The translations under genes were made by a program, and so were the position numbers. The notes beneath the pieces are model-generated. The model made no database searches. It was not told the DNA's origin and worked only from the letters and a program-made list of their open reading frames with translations. A stretch of 64,000 bases of DNA, from positions 13,460,501 through 13,524,500 of the forward strand of contig NC_066269.1 in the NCBI RefSeq assembly GCF_905404315.1, written 5' to 3'. Numbering within the stretch: position 1 is the stretch's first letter; the number at the start of each line of letters is the position of its first letter. Of this stretch, positions 23,545 to 37,500 are shown piece by piece. The DNA comes from Leptidea sinapis (Eukaryota; Arthropoda; Insecta; Lepidoptera; Pieridae).

Positions 23545-23765
23545 TAAAACTGGGATCTATAGAGCCTACTTTGCTCAGACTTTACTTAAGTAAAACTTTG
23601 CTGAGTGTCATAAAAGGCGAACATGACTTCTGCATTGGGCTGTTTTAGTTTAAGCTCAGCCTAATTTCAGCTGTCAAATGTCTATAAAAACAAAATCAAA
23701 GATTATGCTAAGATTACAACCAGGTTTATTTTACTTACGCTCTGTAGATCTCAGCCTTAGATACT
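23545..23765. mobile_element. Foldback MITE family B
   Basis: The left end GGGATCTATAGAGCCTAC is echoed inverted at the right end (GCTCTGTAGATCTCAGCC). The interior has GCTCAGACTTTACTTAAGTA and TTGGGCTGTTTTAGTTTAAG. It is the most complete copy of this family in the window, with no coding region. Confidence 0.55.
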
Positions 23766-23854
23766 TAAATTTTAGACGGTAAAATAGCAATATTATTTAA
23801 TAACAAACAAAAAGCGGGTTATTGGAATCTACATTATATAATCTATCTATCTGT

Positions 23855-24243
23855 TTATACACACGGACTAGTAAGAAAAGAAGGACTCCGCGCCGTGATA
23901 TTAGCAAGTGAAGCACCTTTATGCTAGTGTGTGTGTGGTCACGGGGTATACCAGTTACACAATTTTTTCTACCTTAAATAATCATATTTGTGGATACAAA
24001 TACTATTATAGTATCGTTTTTACAATTTTTCGCAGCGCACGACGGCATTTTTATAATATTTTACTGCGACGCAAAATGATCTGTCACAAGACGATGGCAA
24101 ATCTCATAATGGCGGCCGATCGGCTTGTATTAGTGTATTTGTGCGTGGGGCTATGTATTTACACGTTTACCGGCTTGTTTTGGTGCCTCACTGTTATGTA
24201 AGTGACACGGAGTCCTTATTTTTTTACTCGTCCGTGTTTATAC
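23855..24243. mobile_element. MITE family D with about 35-bp inverted termini
   Basis: The left end CACACGGACTAGTAAGAAAA...GGACTCCG pairs with the right end CGGAGTCCTTATTTTTTTAC...CCGTGT. The interior is GC-richer (ATGGCGGCCGATCGGCTTG). It contains a 97-codon open frame that I judge accidental. Confidence 0.6.
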
Positions 24244-24494
24244 ATTAGGATAAAGAAAAGTGCAATACATAAAATACCTAATAATTCTTACTGTAACATT
24301 CACGTACATTTTTTTCATACGTAATCAAAATATTTAACACTAAAACAAATCAACTTAAAAAAAATGTGTTTCTAGTATATTTACTATATAAAATTATGTG
24401 CCATTAAAAAGTATGTATTTAAATAATGAAGGAATTCAATAGTACGGCCGCCGAGGATTGTTCTGAAAGAGAAGAAAGTTCAATGCGTTAGTGT

Positions 24495-24785
24495 TTTTTA
24501 TAACAATAAGGAACGAGACGAGCAGGACGTACGGCTGATGGAAATTGCCTGCCCATTACAATGCAGTGCAGGATACTTGAAAAACCCAAAAATTCTGAGC
24601 GGCATTACAATTGCGCTCGTCCATCCATAAGACGTCAAGTCTCATTTGCCAAGTAACTTCACAAGCTACGGCGCCCTTCAGACTGAAACACAATAATGCT
24701 TACACATTACTGCTTCAAAGCAGCAATAGGCACCGCTGTGGTACTCTTAATCTATCCGGTATCCTGTATCTCTATCCGGTAGACA
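24495..24785 (+). mobile_element. Hairpin repeat family A
   Basis: Starts GGAACGAGACGAGCAGGACG, then the stem region AACCCAAAAATTCTGAGCGG and CCCTTCAGACTGAAACACA. Slight deletions relative to the copy at 28465-28795. Confidence 0.6.
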
Positions 24786-25004
24786 ATAAACTGACTAGTA
24801 GACTGTTTAATTGAGGAGTTAGTTAAATAATAACATTTATGGAAGTGAACGACACACGAGCAAACTCATGGATTTGCTCGTATGTCGGAACAGATGACAG
24901 AAGGTCCACTTAAGTAGAGACTAAATAAAATTGACCGACTTGTTATTACATGGATCTCAGAACGTTTTACGGCAGAAGAACTGAGTTGCGAGACTTGGTT
25001 TTTA

Positions 25005-25447
25005 GGGTTCCGTAGTCAAATGGCGAAAAACTGAACCCTTATAGATTCGTCATGTCTGTCTGTCTGTTCGTCCGTATGTCACAGCCACTTTTTTTCCGAA
25101 ACTATAAGAACTATAGTGTTGAAACTTGGTAAGTAGATGTATTCTGTCAACCGCATTAAGGTTTATACACAAAAATAGAAAAAAATCAATAAATTTTGGG
25201 GGTTAAATACTTAGAAATGGAACTCAAAATTATTTTTTCATCAAACCCATATGTGTTGGTTTATCTATGGATAGGTCTTCAAAAATGATATTGAGGTTTC
25301 TAATACAATTTTTTTTCTAAACTGAATATTTTGCGCGACAGACACTTCCAAAGTGGTAAAATGTGTCCCCAACTTTAATATTCTGTTACTTGCTGCTACG
25401 GAACCCTTCATGGGCGAGACCGACTCGCACTTGGCCGCTTTTTATGT
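25005..25447 (+). repeat. Dispersed repeat GGGTTCCGTAG ... CTTGGCCGCTTTTT
   Basis: It begins TTAGGGTTCCGTAGTCAAAT, contains TGTCTGTCTGTCTGTTCG and ends CGACTCGCACTTGGCCGC. These are the ends of an interspersed repeat I recall as very common in moths and butterflies. It has no coding region. Confidence 0.55.
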
Positions 25448-25553
25448 TTTTGATGGCTACATACTCTACTATCAAATAAGAAACAGATGCTGGATTTAAT
25501 TAATGCAATAACAGACAATGATCTCACAGATGTCATCAATATAAAACAAATAC

Positions 25554-28500
25554 CAGTGGGTTGGGTCGGAAGCGGTAGGCCAGCATCATTCTCTTCCTGT
25601 AGGCGTCGAACTCATCATCCTGTGATGAGACCATGTCACCACTGGCTGCTCCCAAGCCCAGGTTTGCTACCGGCATATTCCCTCTGTTGTAATAACAAAA
25701 TCAAATAACTAACTAATACCAACACTAATTATTTGAATGTGGAACTATTTTAAGGTTATAAGATGATCTAACAGATGTTATCCATGACTTATCCAGTTTA
25801 TTTACAGTATCTATATATGTAGCCATAAACCATCTAGGATAAATTTCGCATCGCATGGTGGTAGATTCCTGTCGATACGATCAGTGGTTTAGGCGTGATT
25901 GAGCCTCAAACAAAAATCATTTTCAATATATAGATAAGTATATACAAAAATATAGATGCAGATGCTTCACGAAATTATAAAGAAAAGTAATAAACGTCAT
26001 TTCGCTTACTTATTTATGGGATCAACAATTCCGGTCCCTTCAGCACCTAAACCTTGCCCTTCACTCCACCCCAGCTTCTGCAACATCTGGAACCCTGTAA
26101 AAATAAAGCAGATACATTAACCTGTCCGTATCGGCACTTGAAACTCGACACTGCACGCACTTTAATATGTTTCCGTTATTGCTTGTTTTCAGAAAAATAC
26201 TCAATTGTTATCAGGTTTTTCATTTGGTTGCCAGACGACCCTGCTTGACTGTTTGCTTTTATCTGTAGAAAATACTTAGTCTGGCCTCTGTACAATTAAA
26301 AATAAACAAAATATTACATTTCAATTCGGAATCTGTCATTTTATATGATTGTTCATTGAGTTTTCTCATTTTGGCGCCAACACATTGTACAATATTTGGC
26401 GATATTAAAATGGAGTGGGGTGATAAAGAGAATCGAATCGCTGTGATTGCATTACACCTTTGTGTAAGTAGGTATTGAGACTAATGCAATTTTTAAAACT
26501 CTACATACGCTTGGTATTGGTAAAATGTTTGTGTACCGGGCTAGGTACAATGAGAATGTCTCTGTTTGTGAGAGAATAAGATCTGGTCATTCACGTAGTG
26601 TTCGTACGAAAAGGATTTTCAAAGCAGTAAGGGAAAGAATTCGAAGAAATCCTGTCCGAAAGCAAAAGATTTTATCTCGGGAAATGAAGATACCACCTAG
26701 AAACATGTTGCGTACTTTTAAAAGATGATTTAGGACTTCCAAACTATAAGAGACGTAATGGTCATTTCTTAACGTATAATATAAAAAGGAATACGCTGGT
26801 TTGTCCTCCTCTTCCATAAAAAAAAGATAAATGTAGATTAACTGAACAAATGTATTTAAAAACCTATGTTCCCCAATTCATCATTTGAACATCATCTCAT
26901 AACTTTTTACATCACTTTTTTAAGTCACTCACTCTATAAATAGAAAAAGCCAACATACCAAGATTATCTTCTTTCAATTTGTACTCCTTGTAGTCGCTCA
27001 AGTCTGGCTCTTTCCCACTCTTCACTGCCGAATAGTTCTCCATAAACCTAGCAATTAAAAAAAATATTTTCTGTCAAATTAAATTCTATTTAAAAAAAAT
27101 TGACATAATCAGGATGTGTAGTTCCCCATTTTGTATTTATACACATGTTTTATGTGTAAGATAACTTATATCTCTAGATAGTCTCTAGCTGCTTGACAAC
27201 CGATTAAAACAGGCCAGGCAACTGATTTGTGCATGACAAGCTTCAAAGCTGTCAAAGTTTATCTAGACTATTAAGGATCTTAGTTTTATTTGTATGGTAT
27301 ATTTGTATGAATCCGCAGTCATCTGATGATTATCCGATGTTATTTGGGAAACGAAACTTAAAGAGGAGAGGAGACGAGAGAGATGAGCCGCGAAGCTGGC
27401 AGGTTGTTTCCACCAAAGAGGAGAGGAGACGAGAGGAGATGAGCCGCGAAGCTGTCAGGTTGTTTCCACCAAAGAGGAGAGGAGATGAGTCGCGAAGCTG
27501 TCAGGTTGTTTCCACCAAAGAGGAGAGGAGACGAGAGGAGATGAGCCGCGAAACTGTCAGGTGGTTTCCACCAAAGAGGAGTGGAGACGAGAGGAGATGA
27601 GCCGCGAAGCTGTCAGGTTGTTTCCATCAAAGAGGAGAGGAACCGAGAGGAGATAAGCCGCTTGATCGCTCGTTTGCTGGACGCGGCACAAAATTGTACA
27701 TACAAATGAGACAGCTTAGGTTCGGTGGTAATGGATCAAGCGGAGAGATGTGGAAATAACGAAATCTGATTGGTTATCAAAATACATCTCCTCTCCTCTC
27801 CACTTTGGTGTATACCGGGCCTTAATCTGAGAGGTGGAATTTCAGGTGAGGTTTACCTTAATTATCGGGTGTGGTGCATTTGTCATATTTAATGGGAAAA
27901 AATAGGTCAAACAGCTTGAAGCAATGTCTTTGTGCAACGCCAAGCGGTCGAGCTGTTGACATGGTACTGGATGACACATCATACCACATAATCTTCGGGC
28001 AGATAACTAAATCCGTTATAAGTACTCAGTTGGAATCATGCGAGTGTAAAAATGTAGCACCAGTAAAAATACAGAGAATTAACACACTTTTTAAGTTCCT
28101 CAGGAGGTAAGAAGTCCCCGATGTGATGCTTGCCAGCCGCTTGCTTAGTCAACTCATCAGCCCAGCGTTCTGTCGCGTTCATTTCCTTTGCACGCAACCT
28201 GTAAAATGGTAAAGTTTTTCATGTTAAAGATTTCTCATATTTTTTGTTAATCCATAACCACCCCCTTTCCAAGCTGGCATTTCTCACCTATGCTCCCATG
28301 TGCCTTCGGAGGTGTCCTCGTCACTATCATATTCATACTTGTGCCGTCCTGCTGCCGCTAACTTTTCCACTTGCTCCCTTTTCTTTAACATGTCCTGTAA
28401 CCACGCAATGGTTGCAAAATAAATATTAGAATGTTCATGGATAAGGCTCAAACTACAATTATTTTTTAATAAAAATAAGGGACGAGACGAGCAAGGCGTT

Positions 28501-31500
28501 TAGCTGATCGTAATTGATAGGCCCTGTGCATTACAATTCAGTGCCGCTCAGGATTATTGAAAAAGCCAAAAATTCTGAGCGGCACTGCAAATGCGCTCGT
28601 CACCTTGAGACATAAGATGTTAAGTCTCATTTGCCTAGTAATTTCACGAGCTACGGCGCCCTTCAGACCGAAACACAAAAACAGTAATGTTTACACATTA
28701 CTGCTTCACGGCAGAAATAGGCGCCGTTGTAATACCCATTATCTAGCCGACATCCTGTGCAAAATAGCTCATAATCCCACTAGTAAAACGAACAACAAAC
28801 AATTCTATGAAAAAAACGCGCAAAGTAATAAGTACTTTGAGATTTTTTGGAGATAAGGCACTACACACCTGATACAGCAAGTTCAATTTGAAATTATCTT
28901 CACACTTCTTCCAGTCCTCAGCACTTAGGTTCGTTGTCCCGTAATTGGTCATCGCATATTGCATGAGGGCAGGATTATTCTTATTCACCGTTGTCAGCTT
29001 GAGTCCTTCTCCATCTATTTTAGCTAATTTTGCGCCTATAATATAGGTACGTGTTTAATATTAAATAACAAAAAACAACCGACTTCAAAAACACTATAAA
29101 AAACAATGAATACGATATGGACTACAAACAAAGTACAAAAATAACTAATTGCGTATTTTTATACAAACTAATTAATTAATCGAATTCTAGTTACGATTAT
29201 TGTTATTTTTGGAATCGGTGTTCGCTCTCGCCTCCTCACGTCATGCGTGCGACTCAAGCACATCTCACCTATGTATGTAATTATAAACCTACTTTGCTGA
29301 CACCGACTCCAAAAATAACTATAATCGTATAGATTATTAGTAATAATTGAGTTCTTAAAGAATACGAATAAGATTCGATTTTATATTCTGAAAAAAAAAA
29401 ACCCACATATCGAAATTAAAAAATAACATCATCGATTTTTACGTTACATCTATATCTTTACCCATGCCTACTTAGGTGACATGCCCATTCGATGTAACGT
29501 CCACCGGTCGTTCACTCGCTATAGTTGACATTCGTTTTTTGGTTTGTAAGCAATGACGTTCTATACATATGGACATATCATTCGCATTATGATAACGAAA
29601 CGGCAAAAGTGTGCTTAAAGACAACGTACTTTTCTCTTTAGTCGTGTGTCAACTGTGTGTCAATGAACAAGCTTAAGTGTGCTATAAAAAGTTCTTAAAT
29701 AATACATTAATGACTCAAAAAAAAGATGGTGTAACTTATCATCGGTACGGTTATTTTATTTATATAAGTTTGATATGCAAATAGCGGAAGTAATTTAATA
29801 AAACGTATATTTTTTCATTAAACATGGTACAATATTATTGACATGTCCCCAGACAAGACCCGCTTGTCAGAATAGGACAGATGAAAGGACACAGTCAGAA
29901 ATGAAAACAATAGAGTCGCTCTTTTTAACCGACTTCAAAAAAGGAAGACGTTCTCAATTCGTCGGTATGTTTTTTTTTTATGTTTGTTACCTCAGAACTT
30001 TCGACTGGGTGAACCGATGTTGATAATTCTTTTTTTATTGAAATTTTTTGTGTCATAGCATTTGGGCTAAAAAAATAATTGCGTAATTTTATACAATCTA
30101 ACTAATAAATCTAATTCTAGTAACGATTATTGTTATTTTTGGAGATTTTTGTTAATTTTTTTTAAAAGCCTAGTGAATAATTATTAGCAATATTGTATTT
30201 TGTCTAATGTGAACGGCTTACAATACGTGAACAATTACATACTAGTGCTATTTACCCGTTATATTTACGTGCTATTTCACCGACTGAGAATTGATATTTA
30301 TTTTCATCGCAAATATGTAAAAGATAATATTCAATAATAATAATAATTTCAGTGTTCCCGTACACGTGACAATGGAAGAGAATTGGCGGCAGTTGGTAGC
30401 AAGAGAGATATGTGATAAGCATATTTTTATATTTGTCCACTAAAGGATTTAAGTTTTTTGGATTTAACCACATTTAAAATTTGACAAAAGCTGTCATACT
30501 AATATTTGTTGTTGTCCGCTTACACTACATATACCAAAAAGATACCCTGGAAAAGATATCTAAGTCTAAAAGACAAATTTTATTTAATTCAAGGAACTTA
30601 ATATGTAACCAGTTTAACTAATTATTTTATGTAAATAAAAATATTATATTTGAGTATTAGTGTCTCTCATTATAGGTTACCTTAACTTATTAAATCCAAA
30701 TCCCTTTAGAACGTAAAGAAGTTACAAATATAAACAGAAGCCAAAACATACAAACTTCTCCCCTTTATAATATGGGTGTGATTTTTTATTAAAAACGAAA
30801 AAAACCTCCATCTGAACAAATCTTGATCGGAAAATAGAGACAGACTGACGAATGTAAAACTTACAGGAACCCCACAGGAACAGGAAGGAAAAGGTTTTAA
30901 AAAAAGGCCTAACTGCTACTCCACTGATGTCACTGTCCAAATCGGGTTCTAAATTCAAAATATGCAGCTGAAATTGAAATAGTGTTTACATTGCTGCCTA
31001 TTGACCAATAATATTTTAAGCAACTGGAGTAAACGCAGAAATGAATAGACATAGCAGTCGACGCTTATTATGGTGACATTTGTGGTATGTGCCATATTTC
31101 GGCTTTGTTTTTGTATGAGGTGCATTGTCTATATGTATAGAACGTCATTGTTTGTAAAAGTAAATCGGCGAACTTTCTTTCTCTAGATTTCTTTGGCGGT
31201 CGTTCGTTATATGGACATACTACCCCGGTTACATTATCTCTGGACTTGACGTCGATTACGTCACATTGTCTCTCTTTTACGGTGTGCAAAACAAGCATCA
31301 CCAGGATATTATTATTAATAAAATACAAACGATTTATTCTTTCAGTGTTATAGATTGATGTGAAGGTATTGTGTTGTGTTGCTGATTATTATTATTATAA
31401 TGATGAAAAATCAATGAAAGAATCTGGGTTTAAGTAAAAAAGTATTTATTTTTCTGGCAGTACTATTACAGTGAAACAGAATAACAGAAACTATTAATAA

Positions 31501-34500
31501 CAAAAGTCAAAACGTAACAATGATAACTTCAAAAACAAAGCAGTGAATGCACGAAATTATCTATAAATAAATTTAAATGTGTAATAAAAAAATGGCTCTG
31601 TCGGAAATCCTATTACTCCACTGCAGAATATCTAAATGATAGGAAAGCCTGGGACTAGATTGTGATTATTTTATAGCGATAGAAATGACTGTACAATATT
31701 GTATATATTTATTGAAACGCGCGCAAAAAAAGAATGCTGGGAGAGTTTCTTGCGCCGCTTCTTCTCTCTCAGACTCTCCATTTGTTTCCGAAGCGGTAGT
31801 AGTATCTAGTAGTTATTAGAAATGACATCAAAAAGAATTCTAAAGGAATCGATTTTTGAGAAAATAAATGCCTTTTATGCCTTTTATCACGACATGTACC
31901 TAACGTTAATGACACTGCAAACCGTACTGACACAAGAGGAGGAGCGCGAGGGGGTGAAAGGGGAACGGAAGGGGGCTTCACGTTCCAGCGACGTCCAAGG
32001 ATAATGTGGTCGTGTAATACATATTATAGACATATTGGATACGACCATTTTTTATGGACTAGGAGGACAAACGAGCGTACGGGTCACCTGTTGTTAAGTG
32101 ATCACCGCCGCCCACAATCTCTTGCAACACCAGAGGAATCACAGGAGCGTTGCCGGCCTTTAAGGAAGGTGTACGCGCTTTTTTTGAAGGTACCCATGTC
32201 GTATAGTCCCGGAAACACCGCACAAGGAAGCTCATTCCACAGCTTTGTAGTACGTGGAAGAAAGCTCCTTGAAAACCGCACTGTGCGGAGGACCGTCACA
32301 AATCCATGGTGAGGATGATCCTAACTTGTGGCGTGTCGTGCGAAGGTCGAATTCGGCGGTAGGAATCAGGTTAAGCAGCTCTTCGTAACACTCCCCGTGA
32401 TAAATGCGGTAGAAGACACACAATGAAGCGACGTCTCTACGGAACGCCAAGTGATCATGATGGAAGTTTTGAGAGGAGCACAACCAACCAAGACTTTAAC
32501 CACAAGAAAAACATTTAACAAGATGAATGACAAGTTGCTGATCACATTTTATTTGTATAACCAGCATAAGGCGCTTGGTGAAAGATGATCATTGTCGCCC
32601 GGCAGCATTAATAATTCGACACTGATCAAGTCTTTTATTTTGAATGCTCAATAAACAACAAATCTGCAGTAAATTCTGGAAATATACCTGGCAATGGTGG
32701 AGGCAATTCTGCAAGCACACCGGGTGGTTTGATATTTGTAACTGGTGGGTCATCACCCCATCTTGACTTCTTCCTCTTCCTTCGTTCTCTCTTAACTTCA
32801 TTGTCTTCATCACTCTGAGAACTTGTGTACTCACTCTTTATATTGGCTATGTAACCAAAACCTTGTTTTGAATCCTGAAAGCTGTATTTAAAGAGTATTT
32901 AATTAAAATAGTTTTAAATTAACTTTGCAATCAATATAAGTACCTAACCCTTATTACCCAACTGCGCCAGAAGGAGGGTTATGTTTTTCGAGTATATATA
33001 TGTTTGTAATGTTAGCCATCTAGTCAGTAGATAAGAGTGATCTGAAATGTACTATAGGTAGGTATGTTCGTTTAATTCACTAAGCCAACATTTCTAGAAT
33101 GGGTTCCGACTGCTACATAGTTAACTTACAAAGTTAAGTGCAATCAGGTATGACTAGAATTTTTTTAAGAGTTTTTTCACTTTCAAATTACACAGAAACG
33201 CAGTCGGGTTTTTTATTTTTTAAATTACTGATTTTTTTTCAAATAAAATTTGTAAAGGAAAAAAGGCGTGACAGTGATAGTTTTCAGAACTGGCCACTTG
33301 TAATCAGTACTTATAATAAATAAGGCTTAATCTATATATATATATAAAAGAGAATGTATGTTTGTATGTTCCCTAATAACTAGTAAACTATTCAACCGAT
33401 CTCAATGAAATCTTTTGTAATAGATTCGTTGAAGGCTAAGGAAGGTTTACATATATAATTTATATGGCAAAACAAAGTTTGCCAGGTCAGGTAGTAAGAC
33501 AAATAATGTTAGATTAAGGATGGGTCTCTGCTGAGCTCCAACTAGATATCACAGGCGTAATCGCAAAGTGTGGCAACTAACACTACAACTATCTACAAAA
33601 AGAAACTCATATACTTAGTGGGGGTTTGTATACAAATGCTGACAACAATATCATGCTCAAGCTGTCTAACCCATCAAACATATCATATTGTACCTAGGTA
33701 ACACAGAAAATATTTGGAAAATGAAAAACGACTTAATGTAGAAAGTTGCCAATACTTTTATTGTTTTTCGAAGTAATCTCCGTTCCTCTCTACACATCGT
33801 CGCATTCGATGGAACCCTGATAAAAGCAGTGGGCCCATTCTTACTTAGGCGTCTCCTCTATGGCATTTTCGTACGCTTTCGCCGCATCTTCAGGGCTCGT
33901 AAAGCGAATACCTCGAATTTTATCTTTAGTTCTTGGGAATAAATAAAAGTCTCAGGGCGCCAGGTCAGGACTGTATGGCGGATGTCTCATTATCTCGACA
34001 CCTGCCATAGTAAAATATTCAACAGTCCGTATTGCGCAGTGCGCTGAAGCATCTTCGTGGTGAAGGAGGATCCTGCTTCGAGGTATTTTCTCGAGTAAGG
34101 TTCATTTTAACGTGTACCAAGAGAATTAGATTTGTCGCCAATTCACAAAAACAAATGACAAATGAATGCAATATACTACATTAGGTTACCAAAGAGTTCT
34201 AAAATTGAAATTCAAAAAAAAGTTTTCATTAGCAATGTTCCTAACTGGCCAGTTCTAAACATTTTCAGTGTTACCCACATATAAAACTTGGAGATATTTA
34301 ATTAGACAATAGTTTATCTAATAATATTTTTTGTCCTACCTGTCTCTGTTCCCTTGTCTATAATGTTTTGTATCATTGCTATCATCATCCTCCAAACTAA
34401 ATTCTGGTTCATATTTATCTTCCGGTTTAACTTCAGAGTTTTTGTTTCCAACACCATCATTGCGCATTTGCTGTACAAGATCAATGAATGCCTTGTACTC

Positions 34501-37500
34501 TTTCGAATTAGTATTATGCAGAAACCTAAAAAATCCTCAGACAATAAGCATGTTGTTACTGAGAACAAAAATTTATGCATTATGAATGTTAACCTAAAAA
34601 CAGTGTTCTAAGCAGTTCTGTTATAAATATTATGAAAATTAAATAAATGAACAACAGAAATGCTTAGTTCGTGTTTCTGAATAATAATATAAAATGAATA
34701 CAGCATGTTTCCTCCAGTTAGAACAAGGCTGTCTTATAGTGGCATTACCACAAATTTTGATCTTGGGAGTGCATAGATTTCAGGACATTTTCCCAGTGGT
34801 CTCCGTTGTTGGCCACCTCGAAAGCTGCACGCTGGACTGAAGGCGGCATCCGATCTGCAGAGAAAACTGCACACCACGAATCAACACAAGCTCTATGGGC
34901 CCCAATTACGAAAATAACAAACCCACATTGATATTATGCAATTACAATGAACAGTCCAAAATATCTTACTTCGGACAAATAATTTAACAATGGCGAGAAA
35001 TTTTAAGATTCCTTTTTCATGAATTGCACACCAGTGAATCCTTATATTTAATAAATGCTTTTAGTTGTACATTTTTAAAGAATGGAACAAATGAAGCCGA
35101 GGTTAATTTGATAAGGTAAGTGACCAGCTATCCATGCTTACAGCACCAGAGAAATCATAATAATGCTTTTTTGGAATGTACACATGTCATAATAAACTGG
35201 AAAGGTCATTCTACAATTTGGTTGCTTTGGAAGAAACTTCCTTTTTAATTGCACTATGGATGAAAATCACACATCCAGATGGTCCGGATTTAATTTGACT
35301 GTATACAGTGTATAGTAGTAGTATTTCATATACAATTCTTTGTAGAATTGGCACAAGGTTTAAATAAAATATATTTAATCAAATATGTATATTAATTTGC
35401 CAATTAACAAGATAATAACTCATTACATTTAGATGAATCAAGTTAATATTGTTAACAGATAAAGTAACTATATACTAAAAAGCGAATATTTCTGAAATCT
35501 AATAAGATTATAATATAAGATATTTTTTTGTGTCTCTTAATAAAGAGACACAAAAAAATATGTTTTTTAAAATATTTCTCACCTTGTGATGAATTTGATT
35601 GTGCTACATTGGCCAAATCCATGTCATTAGGTTTAGGTATAGTATTCACTTGCATTGGGGGTGGTAAATTATGAATTTTCATTGTTTCAGGTTGTGGCAT
35701 GATACCAGTATCAGTTTTTTGTGATTCGGACATTGTTTGCATTGAATTTGGAGGCATAAATGGTATATTTGGAGGTGCGCTCATTGGAGGATGATTGCCA
35801 TTTGAACCAAAATTAGGACCATTAGGGCCAAACGGGGGTCTAGAACCCCTAAATGGCATGTTGCCGTCATTAGGATTGGGGGGACCATTTGGCCTCATCA
35901 TTTGCGGATTTGGGAATGGTGGGAAAAATGGCGGCATTGGTCCATTAGGACCCGGTCCACACATATTCGGAGGCATTGGACCAAACCCTCTTGGTCCTTG
36001 CGGTCCACTGGCACCATTAGGCCCTTGGTTATTAGGACCCATAAAATTAGGAGGCATCTGAAAGTTGGGTGGACCACCCATAAAAGGTGGCATTGGACCA
36101 CCAGGTCCCATCATTGGACCAGGTCCCAATGGCCGTTGCCCCATAGGGCCAGGTCCCATTGGTCTAGGCCCCATAGGGCCAGGTCCCATTGGTCTAAGCC
36201 CCATAGGACCAGGACCCATTGGACCAGGGCCCATAGGGCCCATTGGACCAGGACCCATTGGACCAGAACCCATTGGACCAGGACCCATTGGACCAGGACC
36301 CATCGGACCAGGACCCATTGACCTGGGTCCCATCGGACCAAAACCTAATGGAACCATAGGACCATGTGATGGTAAATTAGAATCTGGACTATCATCATTG
36401 GGATTGCTATCCTTTGAGTCAAGTGATTGGTCATGGTCATCATGAATCCACTGATTAAAATTTGAAGGTGGAGTTGGTGGATCAGGAGGCATGACTGGGA
36501 CTTGCATAAGTGAAGGAATATTTTTATTGTCCACCATTTTTATTCGGTCTTCTATTACTGGTGTAGATGGGCTGTGGGATAAATTCTTGCCTCTATCCGT
36601 CCATCTTCTTTGTCTATCTCTGAAAACACACATATTTATAATTTGGCATATAATATTGACAAATATTATTATAATAGTAACTAGCCAAGTCCAGCCACAT
36701 CTCCAAAGGCTCATAGTTATAGTACAATAATTAATATGTTGCTATTTCACATTGTGTTATAGTCTCAACATCTTGTCGCATGTTATAAAAAATTAATAGT
36801 GATTATGTAACAATTTTTATTATGCACTGGAACATTTCCCATAATATTTTGATACCCAAGATTTCATGAGTCACATGAATGGAAAAAAATATAGAAGACA
36901 GACATTCAAACACTGATTACTGAATGACCTACTACTACAGGAAATACAGTGTTTTGAATAATTTTAGTAGGTTGACTAGATAAATCTGTCACAGTACAAT
37001 GGTCTGACATTATTATTGAAATATTAGAAAATTAAATAGCATTGAGTATATTCCTACTTTTACAAATGATTTAAGTTTCCTTTAGTGTTAATTCCGCCAA
37101 TATTTGTTTTTAAGCAATTCGACATGTGTTTTGCCTCTACACAAGGCATCCTCAGGACATGTTGTCTCGCCAAAATTTTTTTAAGATTTTTTTAACAATT
37201 AACACTAAAGAAAACTTAAATCATTTGTAAAATTATGGATTTCCGCAAAGTAATGCCTACTTCAATAATTTTTTTTTATATTTTTTTATATTCCTACTCT
37301 CAAACCAAAATTCATCTATAGGAAAAAAAAACTCTTTATGACAAGTTTGAGAATTGATAATTTTGAGGATGATAAGTGTACTGGTTTAGCACTAATAACA
37401 AAATGTTAAATAGCAACAAAAATCAAATTTATAAAATTCTCATGTTGCGGTGTTTGTAGTTAAACTCCTTCGAAACGGCTTGACCGATTCTCATGAAATT

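Noticed and set aside
23908..24201. 97-codon open frame with hydrophobic segments
   Set aside because: It lies wholly within a MITE with inverted ends, has no recognised domain, and the start is not supported.
27229..27600. 123-codon open frame with Arg/Glu-rich repeats
   Set aside because: It is generated by the 56-bp minisatellite, lies in a SUGP1 intron on the opposite strand, and its start lies outside the array with no homology.
36065..36445. Plus-strand open frame encoding a Gly/Pro/Ile-rich protein
   Set aside because: It is the antisense shadow of the Gly/Pro/Met repeat in SUGP1 exon 3. The minus strand has the in-phase exons and homology.
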